Origin: CAVPCZ01 sp963702445
Lineage (GTDB): Bacteria > Bacteroidota > Ignavibacteria > UBA10030 > UBA6906
NCBI GenBank assembly: GCA_963702445.1
Contig: CAVPCZ010000009.1
Coordinates: forward strand, 806,001 to 870,000
Direction: 5' to 3'
DNA length: 64,000 nucleotides
The notes under the pieces were generated by a model that saw nothing but the letters and a program-made list of their open reading frames with translations, did no database searches and was not told the origin of the DNA. Positions 19,291 through 28,013 of this stretch are shown piece after piece (within the stretch, counting starts at the first letter, position 1; every line of letters begins with the position of its first letter). The position numbers and the translations under genes were made by a program.

Positions 19291-21971
19291 ATCTTCTTCA
19301 TCAGCTTCAATATGGTTTGTTGTCCGGCCTTCAACGGAAGGTGTTGCGGAAGTGGTTTTCCATCGGCGTACAGGAATCCCGCGTCCCGTAAGGCGTGACA
19401 ATAGAGGACGGGAATGCACCTGTGCATCCCGGGTGAAGGAGGAGTGAGAGCCAGCGTGGCGGTTTTCCCATCCGTGCTGACGGATACCTCCAGGGAGGCG
19501 TTCCCCATGGTGGTGCCTCCATCCCGGAGGAGGGTCTGCTTTCCCGGCCCGAGCCAGGATTGGGGAAAGCCGGCGAGGAACGCGAGGGTATCCGCCCGCT
19601 CGCAGACGAGAAGATTTCTTACGGTCTGAACGAAGAAGGCCCCTGCCTCGGCATTAGAGGCATCACCGGTGGTCCGGGTGCCTTTGCCCTGAGGTTGTTG
19701 CTCTTCCACCCATGTGCCGAGCGGCGTGGCATGATCGGCGAACGCCTGCAGGGCTTCCCATGCTTTTGCCCAGTGTCCCATCCGGTGGTGTGCCATGGCA
19801 TGAACCCCGCCGAGCCATGCCCAGATACCGTCCTGTAGCCATCCGCTTCCTGCGATGATTCCCTCGTCGGTCCGGGAGTCCAGCATCGCGAGGTTTCCGT
19901 GATTGATTGCCTGCATCAGCGTGTCTCGTGACTGGAAAAAGCGACCGTACGGGAGCGGGAGCAGGAAGGCATACTGCCCGCGTTGCGGAGGAACCCCTCT
20001 CATCGTATCCGCCACGGCAACAGGAAGGTACCGGTATCCGGCGGAATCCGTCCTCATGTCCAGCGGCGCGCGCGCGCGAAAGGCGATCCAGAAGCTGTCA
20101 AGCAAAGATTCCCACGACCGGGCATCTTCCTTGTACCCGATCCGGAATGCCGCTGCCGCCCCTTCTTGAAGTGCGATCATCGCCCACCAGAGGGTTCCGT
20201 AATCCGCGGTGAGGTGGGAAATACCTCCATCCACGAATCCCGGTGGCATCAGACCTGCATACGGTGCGGAACCGTCAGCAAGAGTGCGCCCGCGGGTATT
20301 CCTGATCCACGTCATACCGCGCCGGACCACCTGCCAGTGGCGGCGTAGCCATGCTGTGTCGCCGGAAAACTCCGCATAGCGGCATACCGCCAGAAGGACG
20401 ATCGGCGTCTCGGCAAGAGCTTCTACCGGAAGGAGGACGCGGAACTGGCCATTCAGCGACTGCAAGGGAAGTGCCGCGTCCAGAGCTCTCCGCACGCTCG
20501 GATAATCCCCGAGCATAAGCGAGGTGTTACCCGAAAACAACACATCCCCGATCCATAGGCCGCGATAGACTGTGGGCCCCGGCTGATACTGTAATCCTCC
20601 ATCCACGACATCACGAATCTGGTAGACGTTCCTGATGCTGGCATCGACCAGGTACTGCAGACGCGGGTCGGGGACGCGAAGCCGGCCGCGCGGGACAGAA
20701 GACTGTCCGCGCCAGAATGAGTCTGCGCGGGCGAGTTCCTGATCCAGCGGAGGAACGCCGGTGATCTCCGAACGGCCGGCACCCCCGTGAACAACGATGA
20801 GGTCCGCTGAGCGCGTTCCGCGCGGAAGCAGAAGAACAAGGGTGTCGCCGGAATGCATGGCCGACAGCGGGGCGGGGCGGCTGAGACAATAGGGGAGATG
20901 CTCGAAGAGCACGAGTCCCCGGGCGCTGTCAAAGGAAAGCTCGCGGGGAGAACGTATACGGATGACGGGTGTGGCATCGGCTCCATCAAATGTCGCACGG
21001 AGAGCATCGAGACGGGGTGAGGGAGCCGATGCTTCCAATTCCCGCCCGCAATCCACGCGGACGTCGGCGATGTTGTTGTGCACACCGCGCATGACACCAT
21101 CCGGGGTCACCGCCGCCCCGGCGGGAAACATCCAGATGACATTGAGCAGCACATTGGGATCTGACGAACGCGGCGAGGCCCACGCTCCGATTTCCAGCAC
21201 ACCGTCATTGTTCCGGTCCGATCCGTCGACCAGGTACACGTACGGCCTGTTCCGTTCTCCGTCAACCAGGGGATCGACGGTAAGCGGATCGCCCCCTTCA
21301 ACACGGAGTTCGATGGATCTCCCGCCCGGGCGCTGCTTGTAGGATTCACAGAGCCCGAAGGCGACACGCCTGGCAGCACCGGGAGTAACGCTCACGTGAT
21401 ATGTTATCGGCCTGTTCGTTCCCCACGCGACGTTTCTGAATGCGGGATCCGCATACGGTGGCGGCGCGCACCACGCCATGGCTCCGTTGATCCCGCCGCG
21501 GCGTGTAACCCGATCGTCGCCGATGCGAAAGCCCGCCCATTCCTTCGCAGGAGGTCCGCCGGGATTTTTGAGGCGATCATTGCCGGGGCGGACATCCGAA
21601 GGCTCCGGCGGGCGGGGGATCAACGAGAACGCACGGGTGACCACCCTGACAGACGGGCTCTCGGACAGCGTGACCGCAATCGGGACCACCGGGTCTTCAT
21701 AGAATTGCCGTGTTACGGTGAGCGGAGTCCCGTCCAGGCCGAAACTGATTTCTGTAAGAGGACGGGCGTACGGCCCCGGTCCAAAGTCATAGGCAAGCGC
21801 ACCCCGTTCGGTGACAAGGGTCTTGAGCCAGTCATCGGGGAGACAGATCGCATTGAGGTGCTGGGCGGGAGAAAACGGAAAGGGGATCATCGGCGGGGTC
21901 TCCTGCCCGCGCATCGTCACGACGGCCAATATCTGGAGGAGAAGAAGTCGATGGAAAGGCCGGGGGGTCAT
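19287..21971 (-). CDS. Large secreted (alpha/alpha)6 six-hairpin glycosidase-like protein
   Basis: Intact, 894 residues, with a signal peptide (MTPRPFHRLLLLQILAVVTMRG). The first half is beta-rich (residues about 60-420), as in the N-terminal beta-sandwich of clan GH-G/GH-L/GH-M enzymes. The second half is helical with paired aromatic/acidic motifs of six-hairpin glycosidases: YRGLWIGDVLFSGN (about 495), TADYGTLWWAMIALQ (about 610), GWLQDGIWAWLGG and a C-terminal beta cap. Asp/Glu in the RGLWIGD and TADYG segments are catalytic candidates. I cannot place it in a numbered CAZy family. It lies between GH51 and GH47 genes on one strand (56 bp and 111 bp gaps), which supports a role in glycan breakdown. 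Confidence 0.65.
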   Translation of the reverse strand: MTPRPFHRLLLLQILAVVTMRGQETPPMIPFPFSPAQHLNAICLPDDWLKTLVTERGALAYDFGPGPYARPLTEISFGLDGTPLTVTRQFYEDPVVPIAVTLSESPSVRVVTRAFSLIPRPPEPSDVRPGNDRLKNPGGPPAKEWAGFRIGDDRVTRRGGINGAMAWCAPPPYADPAFRNVAWGTNRPITYHVSVTPGAARRVAFGLCESYKQRPGGRSIELRVEGGDPLTVDPLVDGERNRPYVYLVDGSDRNNDGVLEIGAWASPRSSDPNVLLNVIWMFPAGAAVTPDGVMRGVHNNIADVRVDCGRELEASAPSPRLDALRATFDGADATPVIRIRSPRELSFDSARGLVLFEHLPYCLSRPAPLSAMHSGDTLVLLLPRGTRSADLIVVHGGAGRSEITGVPPLDQELARADSFWRGQSSVPRGRLRVPDPRLQYLVDASIRNVYQIRDVVDGGLQYQPGPTVYRGLWIGDVLFSGNTSLMLGDYPSVRRALDAALPLQSLNGQFRVLLPVEALAETPIVLLAVCRYAEFSGDTAWLRRHWQVVRRGMTWIRNTRGRTLADGSAPYAGLMPPGFVDGGISHLTADYGTLWWAMIALQEGAAAAFRIGYKEDARSWESLLDSFWIAFRARAPLDMRTDSAGYRYLPVAVADTMRGVPPQRGQYAFLLPLPYGRFFQSRDTLMQAINHGNLAMLDSRTDEGIIAGSGWLQDGIWAWLGGVHAMAHHRMGHWAKAWEALQAFADHATPLGTWVEEQQPQGKGTRTTGDASNAEAGAFFVQTVRNLLVCERADTLAFLAGFPQSWLGPGKQTLLRDGGTTMGNASLEVSVSTDGKTATLALTPPSPGMHRCIPVLYCHALRDAGFLYADGKPLPQHLPLKAGQQTILKLMKKI

Positions 21972-22027
21972 CTGTTTGCCTCAATGATCCTTTAATGGGA
22001 TAATGTGCGACTGGATTTGCGACGATT

Positions 22028-23506
22028 TTACCACCCGTCAACCTGTGCTTCTATCTGCACCACCGCCATCTGCGGGAGATCGATATCCCGGGAACCTCCG
22101 GAAGAGCGCACGATGTGAGTGCGGGGAAGGATCACGTCGGGTTCTTCGAAGGTGTTGCAGCTATTCCAGTCCGGATGGGACAGGATCGTCGCCGTCGCTT
22201 CTGTGATCACACCGCGCGTGAGCCGCAGGGAAGCGGTCGCCGGGATCAGAGGGTCTGGATTGACGATCGTCACGGAGAGCGTTCTGTCACTGCGTGAGGC
22301 GGAAACGGAGAGGATGCCCGGACCCGGGTCAGCCTCGACGTGCAGGGCGGTCCTGCCTCTGTGTGTGCGCATCATGGAAAAGGTGTGATAGGTGGGTGTG
22401 CGGATGCACCGGTCCTTCTCTGTCAGCAACGGCGCCTGCAGGACGTTCGCAATCTGGGCCAGGTTGCACATGGAGAGCTTGTCCGCCTGCCGGTGAAAGA
22501 CATTCAGTCCGAGTGCTGCGGCGACTCCGTCCTTCATGGTATTCTGCTGCCAGAACAGTCCGTGTTCTTCCTCTACATCCGGTTCGCTTTTGTCCCAGGT
22601 TCCCCACTCATCCACCAGCAGATCGATGCGGCCGCGGCCGAGGTCCGGGGTGAGACGATCCAGGTAGGCGCGTTGCTCTTTGACGGCGCGTTCCAGATCA
22701 ACGAATGTGGAGAGCTGGGCCCGCAGGGATTCTTCGTCGTAGTCCCTTGCCGTCCGGGTTCCCCAGCTGTAGAAGTGCATGGCGAAGCCATGAATCGGCG
22801 GTACATAGTTGCGTCCTCTCCTGAGTCTCTGGAAGAACCGGCGTGTCCACTCCGTGTCATTGCTGTTCGGGCCGACGGCGATGAGATACGGAGCGGTGGT
22901 TCCGCAGCGCGGTACGTAGGTCGCGAACCGGGCATATTGCGCGCAGTACTCCTCGGCGGTCATGTGGCCCCCGCATGCCCAGCTTTCATTCCCGATTCCC
23001 CAGTAGCGAACCCGGAACGGGGGAGGGGACCCGTTCGCGGCGCGTTGTCCGGCCAGCGAGCTCCCCGCGGGTTGATTGCAGTACTCGACCCAGTCGCGGA
23101 GTTCGGCCGGAGAGCCGCTTCCGACATTGGCGGCCAGATAGGGCTGTGCGCCGGTGAGTTCGCACAACCGCATGAATTCATGTGTGCCGAAGCCGTTATC
23201 CTCGATCTGACCGCCCCAGGAGTGGTTGACCGTCTGCGGCCGGGTGCCGGGGTCACCGATGCCGTTGCGCCAGTGATAGTTGTCCGCAAAACAGCCGCCC
23301 GGCCAGCGCAACACCGGAACGCCGAGCTCGCGGAGGTACGTCACCGCATCCCGCCGGAGCCCCTCGATGTTCGGTATCGTGGAATGGCGTCCTACCCAGA
23401 TCCCGCCGTAGGTTGCACTGCCGAGATGCTCAAGAAAATGTCCGTGGAGTTCGGGGCGGATTTCGCCGACGGCGTCGTCGGGATGTATGATCACAGCGGC
23501 GGTCAT
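22028..23506 (-). CDS. GH51 alpha-L-arabinofuranosidase
   Basis: Intact, 492 residues, no signal peptide, so it is probably cytoplasmic and acts on imported oligosaccharides. The N-terminus shows the GH51 pattern GHFLEHLGSATYGGIWVG. The clan A catalytic pair is visible: acid/base Glu174 in GIGNESWACGG and nucleophile Glu300 in LLVDEWGTW. VLRWPGGCFADNYHW (66-80) lines the active site. The last 130 residues form the usual beta domain. The family releases terminal arabinofuranose from arabinan, arabinoxylan or rhamnogalacturonan side chains. The gene starts 6 bp after the stop of the MFS sugar porter, so import and hydrolysis are coupled. Confidence 0.93.
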   Translation of the reverse strand: MTAAVIIHPDDAVGEIRPELHGHFLEHLGSATYGGIWVGRHSTIPNIEGLRRDAVTYLRELGVPVLRWPGGCFADNYHWRNGIGDPGTRPQTVNHSWGGQIEDNGFGTHEFMRLCELTGAQPYLAANVGSGSPAELRDWVEYCNQPAGSSLAGQRAANGSPPPFRVRYWGIGNESWACGGHMTAEEYCAQYARFATYVPRCGTTAPYLIAVGPNSNDTEWTRRFFQRLRRGRNYVPPIHGFAMHFYSWGTRTARDYDEESLRAQLSTFVDLERAVKEQRAYLDRLTPDLGRGRIDLLVDEWGTWDKSEPDVEEEHGLFWQQNTMKDGVAAALGLNVFHRQADKLSMCNLAQIANVLQAPLLTEKDRCIRTPTYHTFSMMRTHRGRTALHVEADPGPGILSVSASRSDRTLSVTIVNPDPLIPATASLRLTRGVITEATATILSHPDWNSCNTFEEPDVILPRTHIVRSSGGSRDIDLPQMAVVQIEAQVDGW

Positions 23507-23512
23507 GCAGGT

Positions 23513-24877
23513 TTACTCCTCACGCCTCCAGAGCCGTTCAATTTCTTCGAGGGATTTCCCTTTGGTTTCCGGTACCAGCAGAGCGACGACGGCGATGGTC
23601 ACCGCGCAGAAGACCGCATACAGCCAGAAGGGAAACGCGTGGTGGAAGGTGTTGACGAGCCAGGCGTGTTCGTTGATGATGGGGAATGTCTGGGAAACGA
23701 GGAAGTTGGCGGACCAGAGCAGAAGCGTGGCGATACCCATCGCGCGGCCGCGGATCCGTGTCGGATAGATCTCCGACAACACCACCCACACGACGGGGCC
23801 CAGGGAGAGGGCGAAGCACGCAATGTAACCGACGACGAAGAGCAGCACCCAGACGGCCGTGGTTGCGTAGTAGGCCGCGAGGCCGAGCCCGAACAGGCAG
23901 AGGCCCATCCCCGCCGCACCCACGATCAAGAGGGGTTTCCGTCCCAGCCGGTCGACCTTTCTGATGGCAACGATGGTGAACGCCACGTTAAAGGCGCCGA
24001 CGACCACGGTCTGCAGCAGGGCGATGTCCGTGCCCGCGCCGAGTTGCTTGAAAATCTCGGGGGCGTAGTACATGAAGACATTGATGCCGGTGATCTGTTG
24101 GAGCACCGCAAGCGTAACGCCGATGATCAATGCCTTGCGCATGCCCGGTCTCAGGAGCTCCGACGTCTTGCTGCCCTCCTGAGCGATTGCTTCCTGGATG
24201 GATTGGAGTTCCACTGCGGCCTGGTGTGCGCCCGAGAGCTTCGTCAGTATCGTTAACGCCTGCCGGGAATCCCCCTGTTTGACAAGCCAGCGCGGGCTTT
24301 CCGGAATGAAAAGAAGGAAGGCGAAGAAGAGAACCGCGGGCAGGGTTTCCGAGGCGAACATCCAGCGCCACCCCTGCGTGACGTTCCACTCCTCGCTGCC
24401 CAGGCCGGCGATGAAGTAGTTGACAAAGTAGACGAGCAGGATGCCGCTGACGATGGCAAACTGGTTGAACGACACGAGGCGGCCGCGCACACCCGCCGGT
24501 GCTATTTCAGCAATATAGAGAGGGGAGAGCAGGGAAGCCATGCCGACTCCGACGCCTCCGATGATTCGCGCGATGTTGAATTCCATCAACGTCTCCGGGA
24601 TCGCGGACCAGACGGCCGATACCGTAAAGAGAACGGCGGCAAGAATGAGCGCGCGTTTCCGGCCGAACCTGTCGCTAAAACTTCCGGCGATGGCTGCTCC
24701 GCCGATACATCCAATCAGGGCGCTGGATGCAGCGAATCCCGTTTCGGCGGGTCCGAGATCAAAATGGGTGCGGAGAAAACCGATGGCGCCCGAGATGACC
24801 GCGGTATCGTAGCCGAACAGGAGTCCGCCGAGAGCGGCGATCATGCTGAGAAGGAAAACGTAGGAGGAGGATTTCAT
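23513..24877 (-). CDS. Sugar porter family MFS transporter
   Basis: 454 residues, twelve helices. The frame is open up to 25054, but the ATG at 24877 follows a GGAGG box and starts MKSSSYVFLLSMIAALGGLLFGYDTAVISG, the typical first helix, so I choose it. Sugar-porter signatures are all present: GRKRALILAA after helix 2, PESPRWLVKQGD in the central loop, QQITGINVFMYYAPEIF in helix 7 and PETKGKSLEEIERLW at the C-terminus. It is likely a proton-coupled monosaccharide symporter (arabinose, xylose, galactose or glucose). It overlaps the upstream PhyH gene by 4 bp and is followed 6 bp on by GH51. Confidence 0.93.
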   Translation of the reverse strand: MKSSSYVFLLSMIAALGGLLFGYDTAVISGAIGFLRTHFDLGPAETGFAASSALIGCIGGAAIAGSFSDRFGRKRALILAAVLFTVSAVWSAIPETLMEFNIARIIGGVGVGMASLLSPLYIAEIAPAGVRGRLVSFNQFAIVSGILLVYFVNYFIAGLGSEEWNVTQGWRWMFASETLPAVLFFAFLLFIPESPRWLVKQGDSRQALTILTKLSGAHQAAVELQSIQEAIAQEGSKTSELLRPGMRKALIIGVTLAVLQQITGINVFMYYAPEIFKQLGAGTDIALLQTVVVGAFNVAFTIVAIRKVDRLGRKPLLIVGAAGMGLCLFGLGLAAYYATTAVWVLLFVVGYIACFALSLGPVVWVVLSEIYPTRIRGRAMGIATLLLWSANFLVSQTFPIINEHAWLVNTFHHAFPFWLYAVFCAVTIAVVALLVPETKGKSLEEIERLWRREE

Positions 24878-25656
24878 GAAGAGCGGCCGGCTCCCCGGAA
24901 CGGCATGTGGCGGCCCCCGACAAATTGCGGCCGCGGAAGATAGCTGTTGATTCCCGGGACCGCACGTCCGCGCAGAAGAAACGGTGCGGCCACTTCGGGT
25001 TTGAGAATCCGTGTCGATGTGGGGATGTAGCGTATGGTCAATCCCATCCGCCACAGGGCGGAACGATTGGCTTCCGATCCGTGGATGAGGTTGGGATGAT
25101 GCAGCGATACGTCTCCTGCCCGGAGTACCACGTCGACGGCTTTCGACTCATCCACCAGCTCCGGGCGGATCGCCGATCCCAGCACGCTTTCCACCTCGGG
25201 GCGCTGCTGCATCGTATCGAGTTCCACGCGATGCGTCTGCGGAATCACGCGCATACAACCGTTCTCGGGAGAGGAGTCCGAGACGGCCAGCCAGAGCGTG
25301 ATGACATCCATCGGTTCCAGCGGCCAGTAGCTCCCATCCTGATGCCAGAGCACCGGCTGCCCCGTGTGCGGGGGCTTGCAGATGTAGTGGGTGGCAAACA
25401 GGGCGATGTCGGGGCCGATGAACTGCTGGGCGATGTCCAGGAGACGCTCGTCGCTGACCAGGCGGATCCAGAAGGGATCGTTGACCGCCAGATGGGCGTG
25501 AAGTTGTTCGGGCCGCACGCCCGGATTCTGCTCGATCAGCCAGTGCACATGCTGCTGCGCTTCGGCCACCAGGTCGGCGTCGATGGCGTTGCGAACGATG
25601 ACATACCCCTCCCGCCGGTATGTGGCGGGGAGGGATTCAACCGTGGATTTGCTCAT
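24874..25656 (-). CDS. Phytanoyl-CoA dioxygenase (PhyH) family protein
   Basis: 260 residues, intact. Non-haem Fe(II)/2-oxoglutarate oxygenase fold, with the iron site WHQDGSYW (His and Asp about residues 104-106) and the distal His in LIHGSEANRS (about 196), followed by the Arg that binds 2-oxoglutarate (WRMGLTIRY). Bacterial members hydroxylate small molecules; substrates are rarely known. The stop overlaps the MFS start by 4 bp, and the Spy-like gene ends 2 bp before it. Two more PhyH genes occur on the other arm (43998 and 44866). In sugar loci of this kind they are often near Gfo/Idh oxidoreductases and TIM-barrel isomerases, as here. Confidence 0.88.
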   Translation of the reverse strand: MSKSTVESLPATYRREGYVIVRNAIDADLVAEAQQHVHWLIEQNPGVRPEQLHAHLAVNDPFWIRLVSDERLLDIAQQFIGPDIALFATHYICKPPHTGQPVLWHQDGSYWPLEPMDVITLWLAVSDSSPENGCMRVIPQTHRVELDTMQQRPEVESVLGSAIRPELVDESKAVDVVLRAGDVSLHHPNLIHGSEANRSALWRMGLTIRYIPTSTRILKPEVAAPFLLRGRAVPGINSYLPRPQFVGGRHMPFRGAGRSS

Positions 25657-25658
25657 GT

Positions 25659-26027
25659 TCAGTTCCCCGGTCCTCTGCCCTGTTCCATCATCCGCTGTCT
25701 GCGTTCCTTCTTGTATTCTTCATACTTCTTTATCTGGTCCGCGGTCAGCAGCGCCTGAATCCTGGCGTCGCTCTTCTGCCCCTGTTCACGCATGGCGTCC
25801 CGCGCACCCTCCCGGTCTTCGCCGTACTCCTCGCGGATTTTCCGGCCCTGGGCCTGAGCGTCGAAGAGGATGGGTTTGAGCTTTGCCGTCTGGTCGGTGG
25901 TGAGGGAAAGGGCCTTCTGAAGCTCGTCAAGCCGCTGAAGCACTCTGGCGCTGTCACGCTGGGCGAACGCTTGAGATGCCGACATCAGGGAAAGGACGAT
26001 GACCGCAAAAACAACAAGATGTTTCAT
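25659..26027 (-). CDS. Spy/CpxP-like periplasmic helical protein
   Basis: 122 residues with a signal peptide (MKHLVVFAVIVLSLMSASQAFA) and a strong GGAGGAGA box. The mature part is wholly helical and highly charged, with LSLTTDQTAKLKPIL and LLTADQIKKYEEYKKERR. These are the two LTxxQ-type repeats of the Spy/CpxP/CnrX superfamily, which act as ATP-free chaperones or metal/stress sensors in the periplasm. It is a small gene lodged between a PhyH oxygenase and a creatininase-family enzyme on one strand. Its link to the neighbours is not obvious, and it may simply be carried in the operon. Confidence 0.75.
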   Translation of the reverse strand: MKHLVVFAVIVLSLMSASQAFAQRDSARVLQRLDELQKALSLTTDQTAKLKPILFDAQAQGRKIREEYGEDREGARDAMREQGQKSDARIQALLTADQIKKYEEYKKERRQRMMEQGRGPGN

Positions 26028-26064
26028 ACTCTCCTCCAGGTGGGCAAAGATTCAAACCCTGCGT

Positions 26065-26835
26065 TTAATGTTCTTCGTATAAATCCGAGGTGTCTGCATG
26101 TGCAATGTCGACGAGAAATCTCCCGATGGCTTCGGTCACCGCTGCGAAGTAGGCGGCCCCCTTCTGCGCGGTCGCAGCACGCGGATCACCCGCTCCGGTA
26201 TCGTCTGTGACCTTTGACCACCGGCGCGGGGTCCATGCCCAACCTTCGCGGAATGCTGCAATCCTGGGCTTGCGCGCCCTGCCTTCGCCCGCCTCGCTCA
26301 GCGGGAGAACCGCCTCCGGCGCGATGTGCAGCATCAGGCTGGTTTCCATTTCGTCTGCATGATCGCCCGGCTTCTCAAAAAAGTCTTTCAGGGGAACGGA
26401 GCGGTACCAGTTGACCAGACAGAGGAATGCGGTGTGACGCGGCTGCAACTCGCGGACCATCTGACGGAAATCATTCCCTCCGTGGCCGTTGAGAATGACC
26501 AGGCGCTGTATGCCGTGAGCCTCCACGGAAGCGAGAATATCCTCCAGCACTTTCATCTGTGTGCTGGGATTCATATTGATGGTCAGCGGGATATCCATCT
26601 GGCCCGTATTTACGCCGAACGGGATTGCCGGTAAAACGATCGGGCGCGCACCCCGCTGCCACGCGTACTCCGCCGCCGCCGCCGCAATGCGGTCTGTCTC
26701 GATGGTGTCGGTGCCGTAGGGCAGATGCAGGTTGTGCGGCTCGGTTGCTCCCCAGGGTAGAACCGCCAGGTCGTAGTGCGCGGTCTTCAGATCGCGGTAC
26801 GTCATCCGATGAAGAAGCCACGGTGCTTCAGCCAT
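26065..26835 (-). CDS. Creatininase-family amidohydrolase
   Basis: 256 residues from the ATG at 26835 (a longer frame begins at a TTG, 26847). Metal-binding and catalytic motifs of the creatininase fold: GATEPHNLHLPYGTD (Glu, His and Asp ligands, about residues 30-44), NGHGGND (about 116) and DHADEMETS (about 155). The family includes creatininase, 3-dehydro-scyllo-inosose hydrolase-like and F420/riboflavin-related amidases, so the exact reaction is open; a ring-opening hydrolysis is the common theme. The start overlaps the AGE epimerase stop by 8 bp. In this sugar operon a hydrolase of a keto-inositol or lactam-like intermediate is plausible but unproven. Confidence 0.85.
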   Translation of the reverse strand: MAEAPWLLHRMTYRDLKTAHYDLAVLPWGATEPHNLHLPYGTDTIETDRIAAAAAEYAWQRGARPIVLPAIPFGVNTGQMDIPLTINMNPSTQMKVLEDILASVEAHGIQRLVILNGHGGNDFRQMVRELQPRHTAFLCLVNWYRSVPLKDFFEKPGDHADEMETSLMLHIAPEAVLPLSEAGEGRARKPRIAAFREGWAWTPRRWSKVTDDTGAGDPRAATAQKGAAYFAAVTEAIGRFLVDIAHADTSDLYEEH

Positions 26836-27997
26836 GGATCTCGCCAAGGATCTGTGAGCAGAGGAAAAGGGTACGCGGGACGTGGAAACACCCCTTCCAC
26901 TTGCCTCCCTTCAGAGGCAGGTACACCTCGCCACGCCTGTTGAGATATCCGAACCATTCACCGTATGAGGGATCGGGATAGTGCTGCCAGGTGTATTCAT
27001 GTACGCGTTCGAACCAGGCGAGACATTCCTTCCGTCCGGTTGCTGCATACCCCATCAGACATGCGACAAGTGTTTCGGCATGAACCCAGAAGAGCTTCTG
27101 ATCCCACTCAAGCTGTTGCAGCGGCTTGCCGCGGGCATCCATGAAGGCGAAAATCCCGCCGTATTCCTTATCCCAGCTGAATTCGAGAATGCGCAGGATG
27201 GTCTCCACTGCACGGTGCACGAGAGCGGTATCGTTCCGCGTGCGTGCGAGATCCATCAGGAACCACATCCCTTCGATCCCGTGCCCCGGATTGATCAAAC
27301 GTCCTTCGAAGGTATCCGGGTGTGATCCGTCGGGCGCGACGTGTTCGAAGACCAGCCCGGTCCCGGGATCGACAAAGAACCGCACCACTTCATCCATGAG
27401 GGAGTCGCGGTATTCGCTGAACTCCTGTGCCGGGAACATCCATGCCACTTCCTGAAGAACGTTCAGCAGGATCATGGGCAGTGCGTAGGTTTTCATGGGG
27501 CGCGTCCCCGGCACCGCCTTGGTATAGACCCCTTTCGGGTTCGCTTTCCGTGCCAGGATATTGCGCCAGGTTCGTTCGGCGATCTCCCGTGCGCGCGTGT
27601 CGCCGGATGCCTGCGCATACTGACTGAACGCCATGGCGGCAAAGCAATCCGAAAACACATTGTACGGTTGAACGAGCGGGTCGCCGTCGCGCGTCAGCGA
27701 GAAGTACCACATGCCGTTGCCGTCCATCCCGTGGGTGCGCAGAAACTCGATGCCGTGACGGGCAATTTCCAGCCAGCGCGGTCGCTGCTCAAGCCGGTTG
27801 TAGAGCATGGAGAAGGTCCACGCCTGACGCGCCTGGAGCCAGACGAATTTGTCGGTATCGTACACGTCACCCTTCCGGTCCAGGCAGGTGAAATACCCGC
27901 CGTGCGGATCGATCGAGTGGCGCTCCCAGAAGGGGAGAATATCCTCCGTCAGCGCGGTGGAGTACTGCTGCTTCAATGCAACGGGATCAAAGGCCAT
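26828..27997 (-). CDS. AGE (N-acylglucosamine 2-epimerase) family epimerase/isomerase
   Basis: 389 residues, intact, no signal peptide. (alpha/alpha)6 barrel with AGE/cellobiose-2-epimerase motifs: FWLQARQAW-like KFVWLQARQAWTFS (about 50), YNVFSDCFAAMAF (about 112), HPGHGIEG-like INPGHGIEGMWFL (about 245) with catalytic His, KLFWVHAETLVACL (about 310) and the C-terminal WKGCFHVPR His. Members interconvert C2 epimers (GlcNAc/ManNAc, glucose/mannose) or aldose/ketose pairs. With a mannosidase in the same run, mannose or ManNAc processing would fit. It is co-transcribed with the creatininase (8-bp overlap) and lies 16 bp after the Gfo/Idh gene. Confidence 0.9.
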   Translation of the reverse strand: MAFDPVALKQQYSTALTEDILPFWERHSIDPHGGYFTCLDRKGDVYDTDKFVWLQARQAWTFSMLYNRLEQRPRWLEIARHGIEFLRTHGMDGNGMWYFSLTRDGDPLVQPYNVFSDCFAAMAFSQYAQASGDTRAREIAERTWRNILARKANPKGVYTKAVPGTRPMKTYALPMILLNVLQEVAWMFPAQEFSEYRDSLMDEVVRFFVDPGTGLVFEHVAPDGSHPDTFEGRLINPGHGIEGMWFLMDLARTRNDTALVHRAVETILRILEFSWDKEYGGIFAFMDARGKPLQQLEWDQKLFWVHAETLVACLMGYAATGRKECLAWFERVHEYTWQHYPDPSYGEWFGYLNRRGEVYLPLKGGKWKGCFHVPRTLFLCSQILGEIHG

Positions 27998-28013
27998 GGT
28001 CGTGTACCCGGTG

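Noticed and set aside
25659..26027. Antitoxin or small regulator
   Set aside because: It has a signal peptide and LTxxQ-type repeats, so it is periplasmic.
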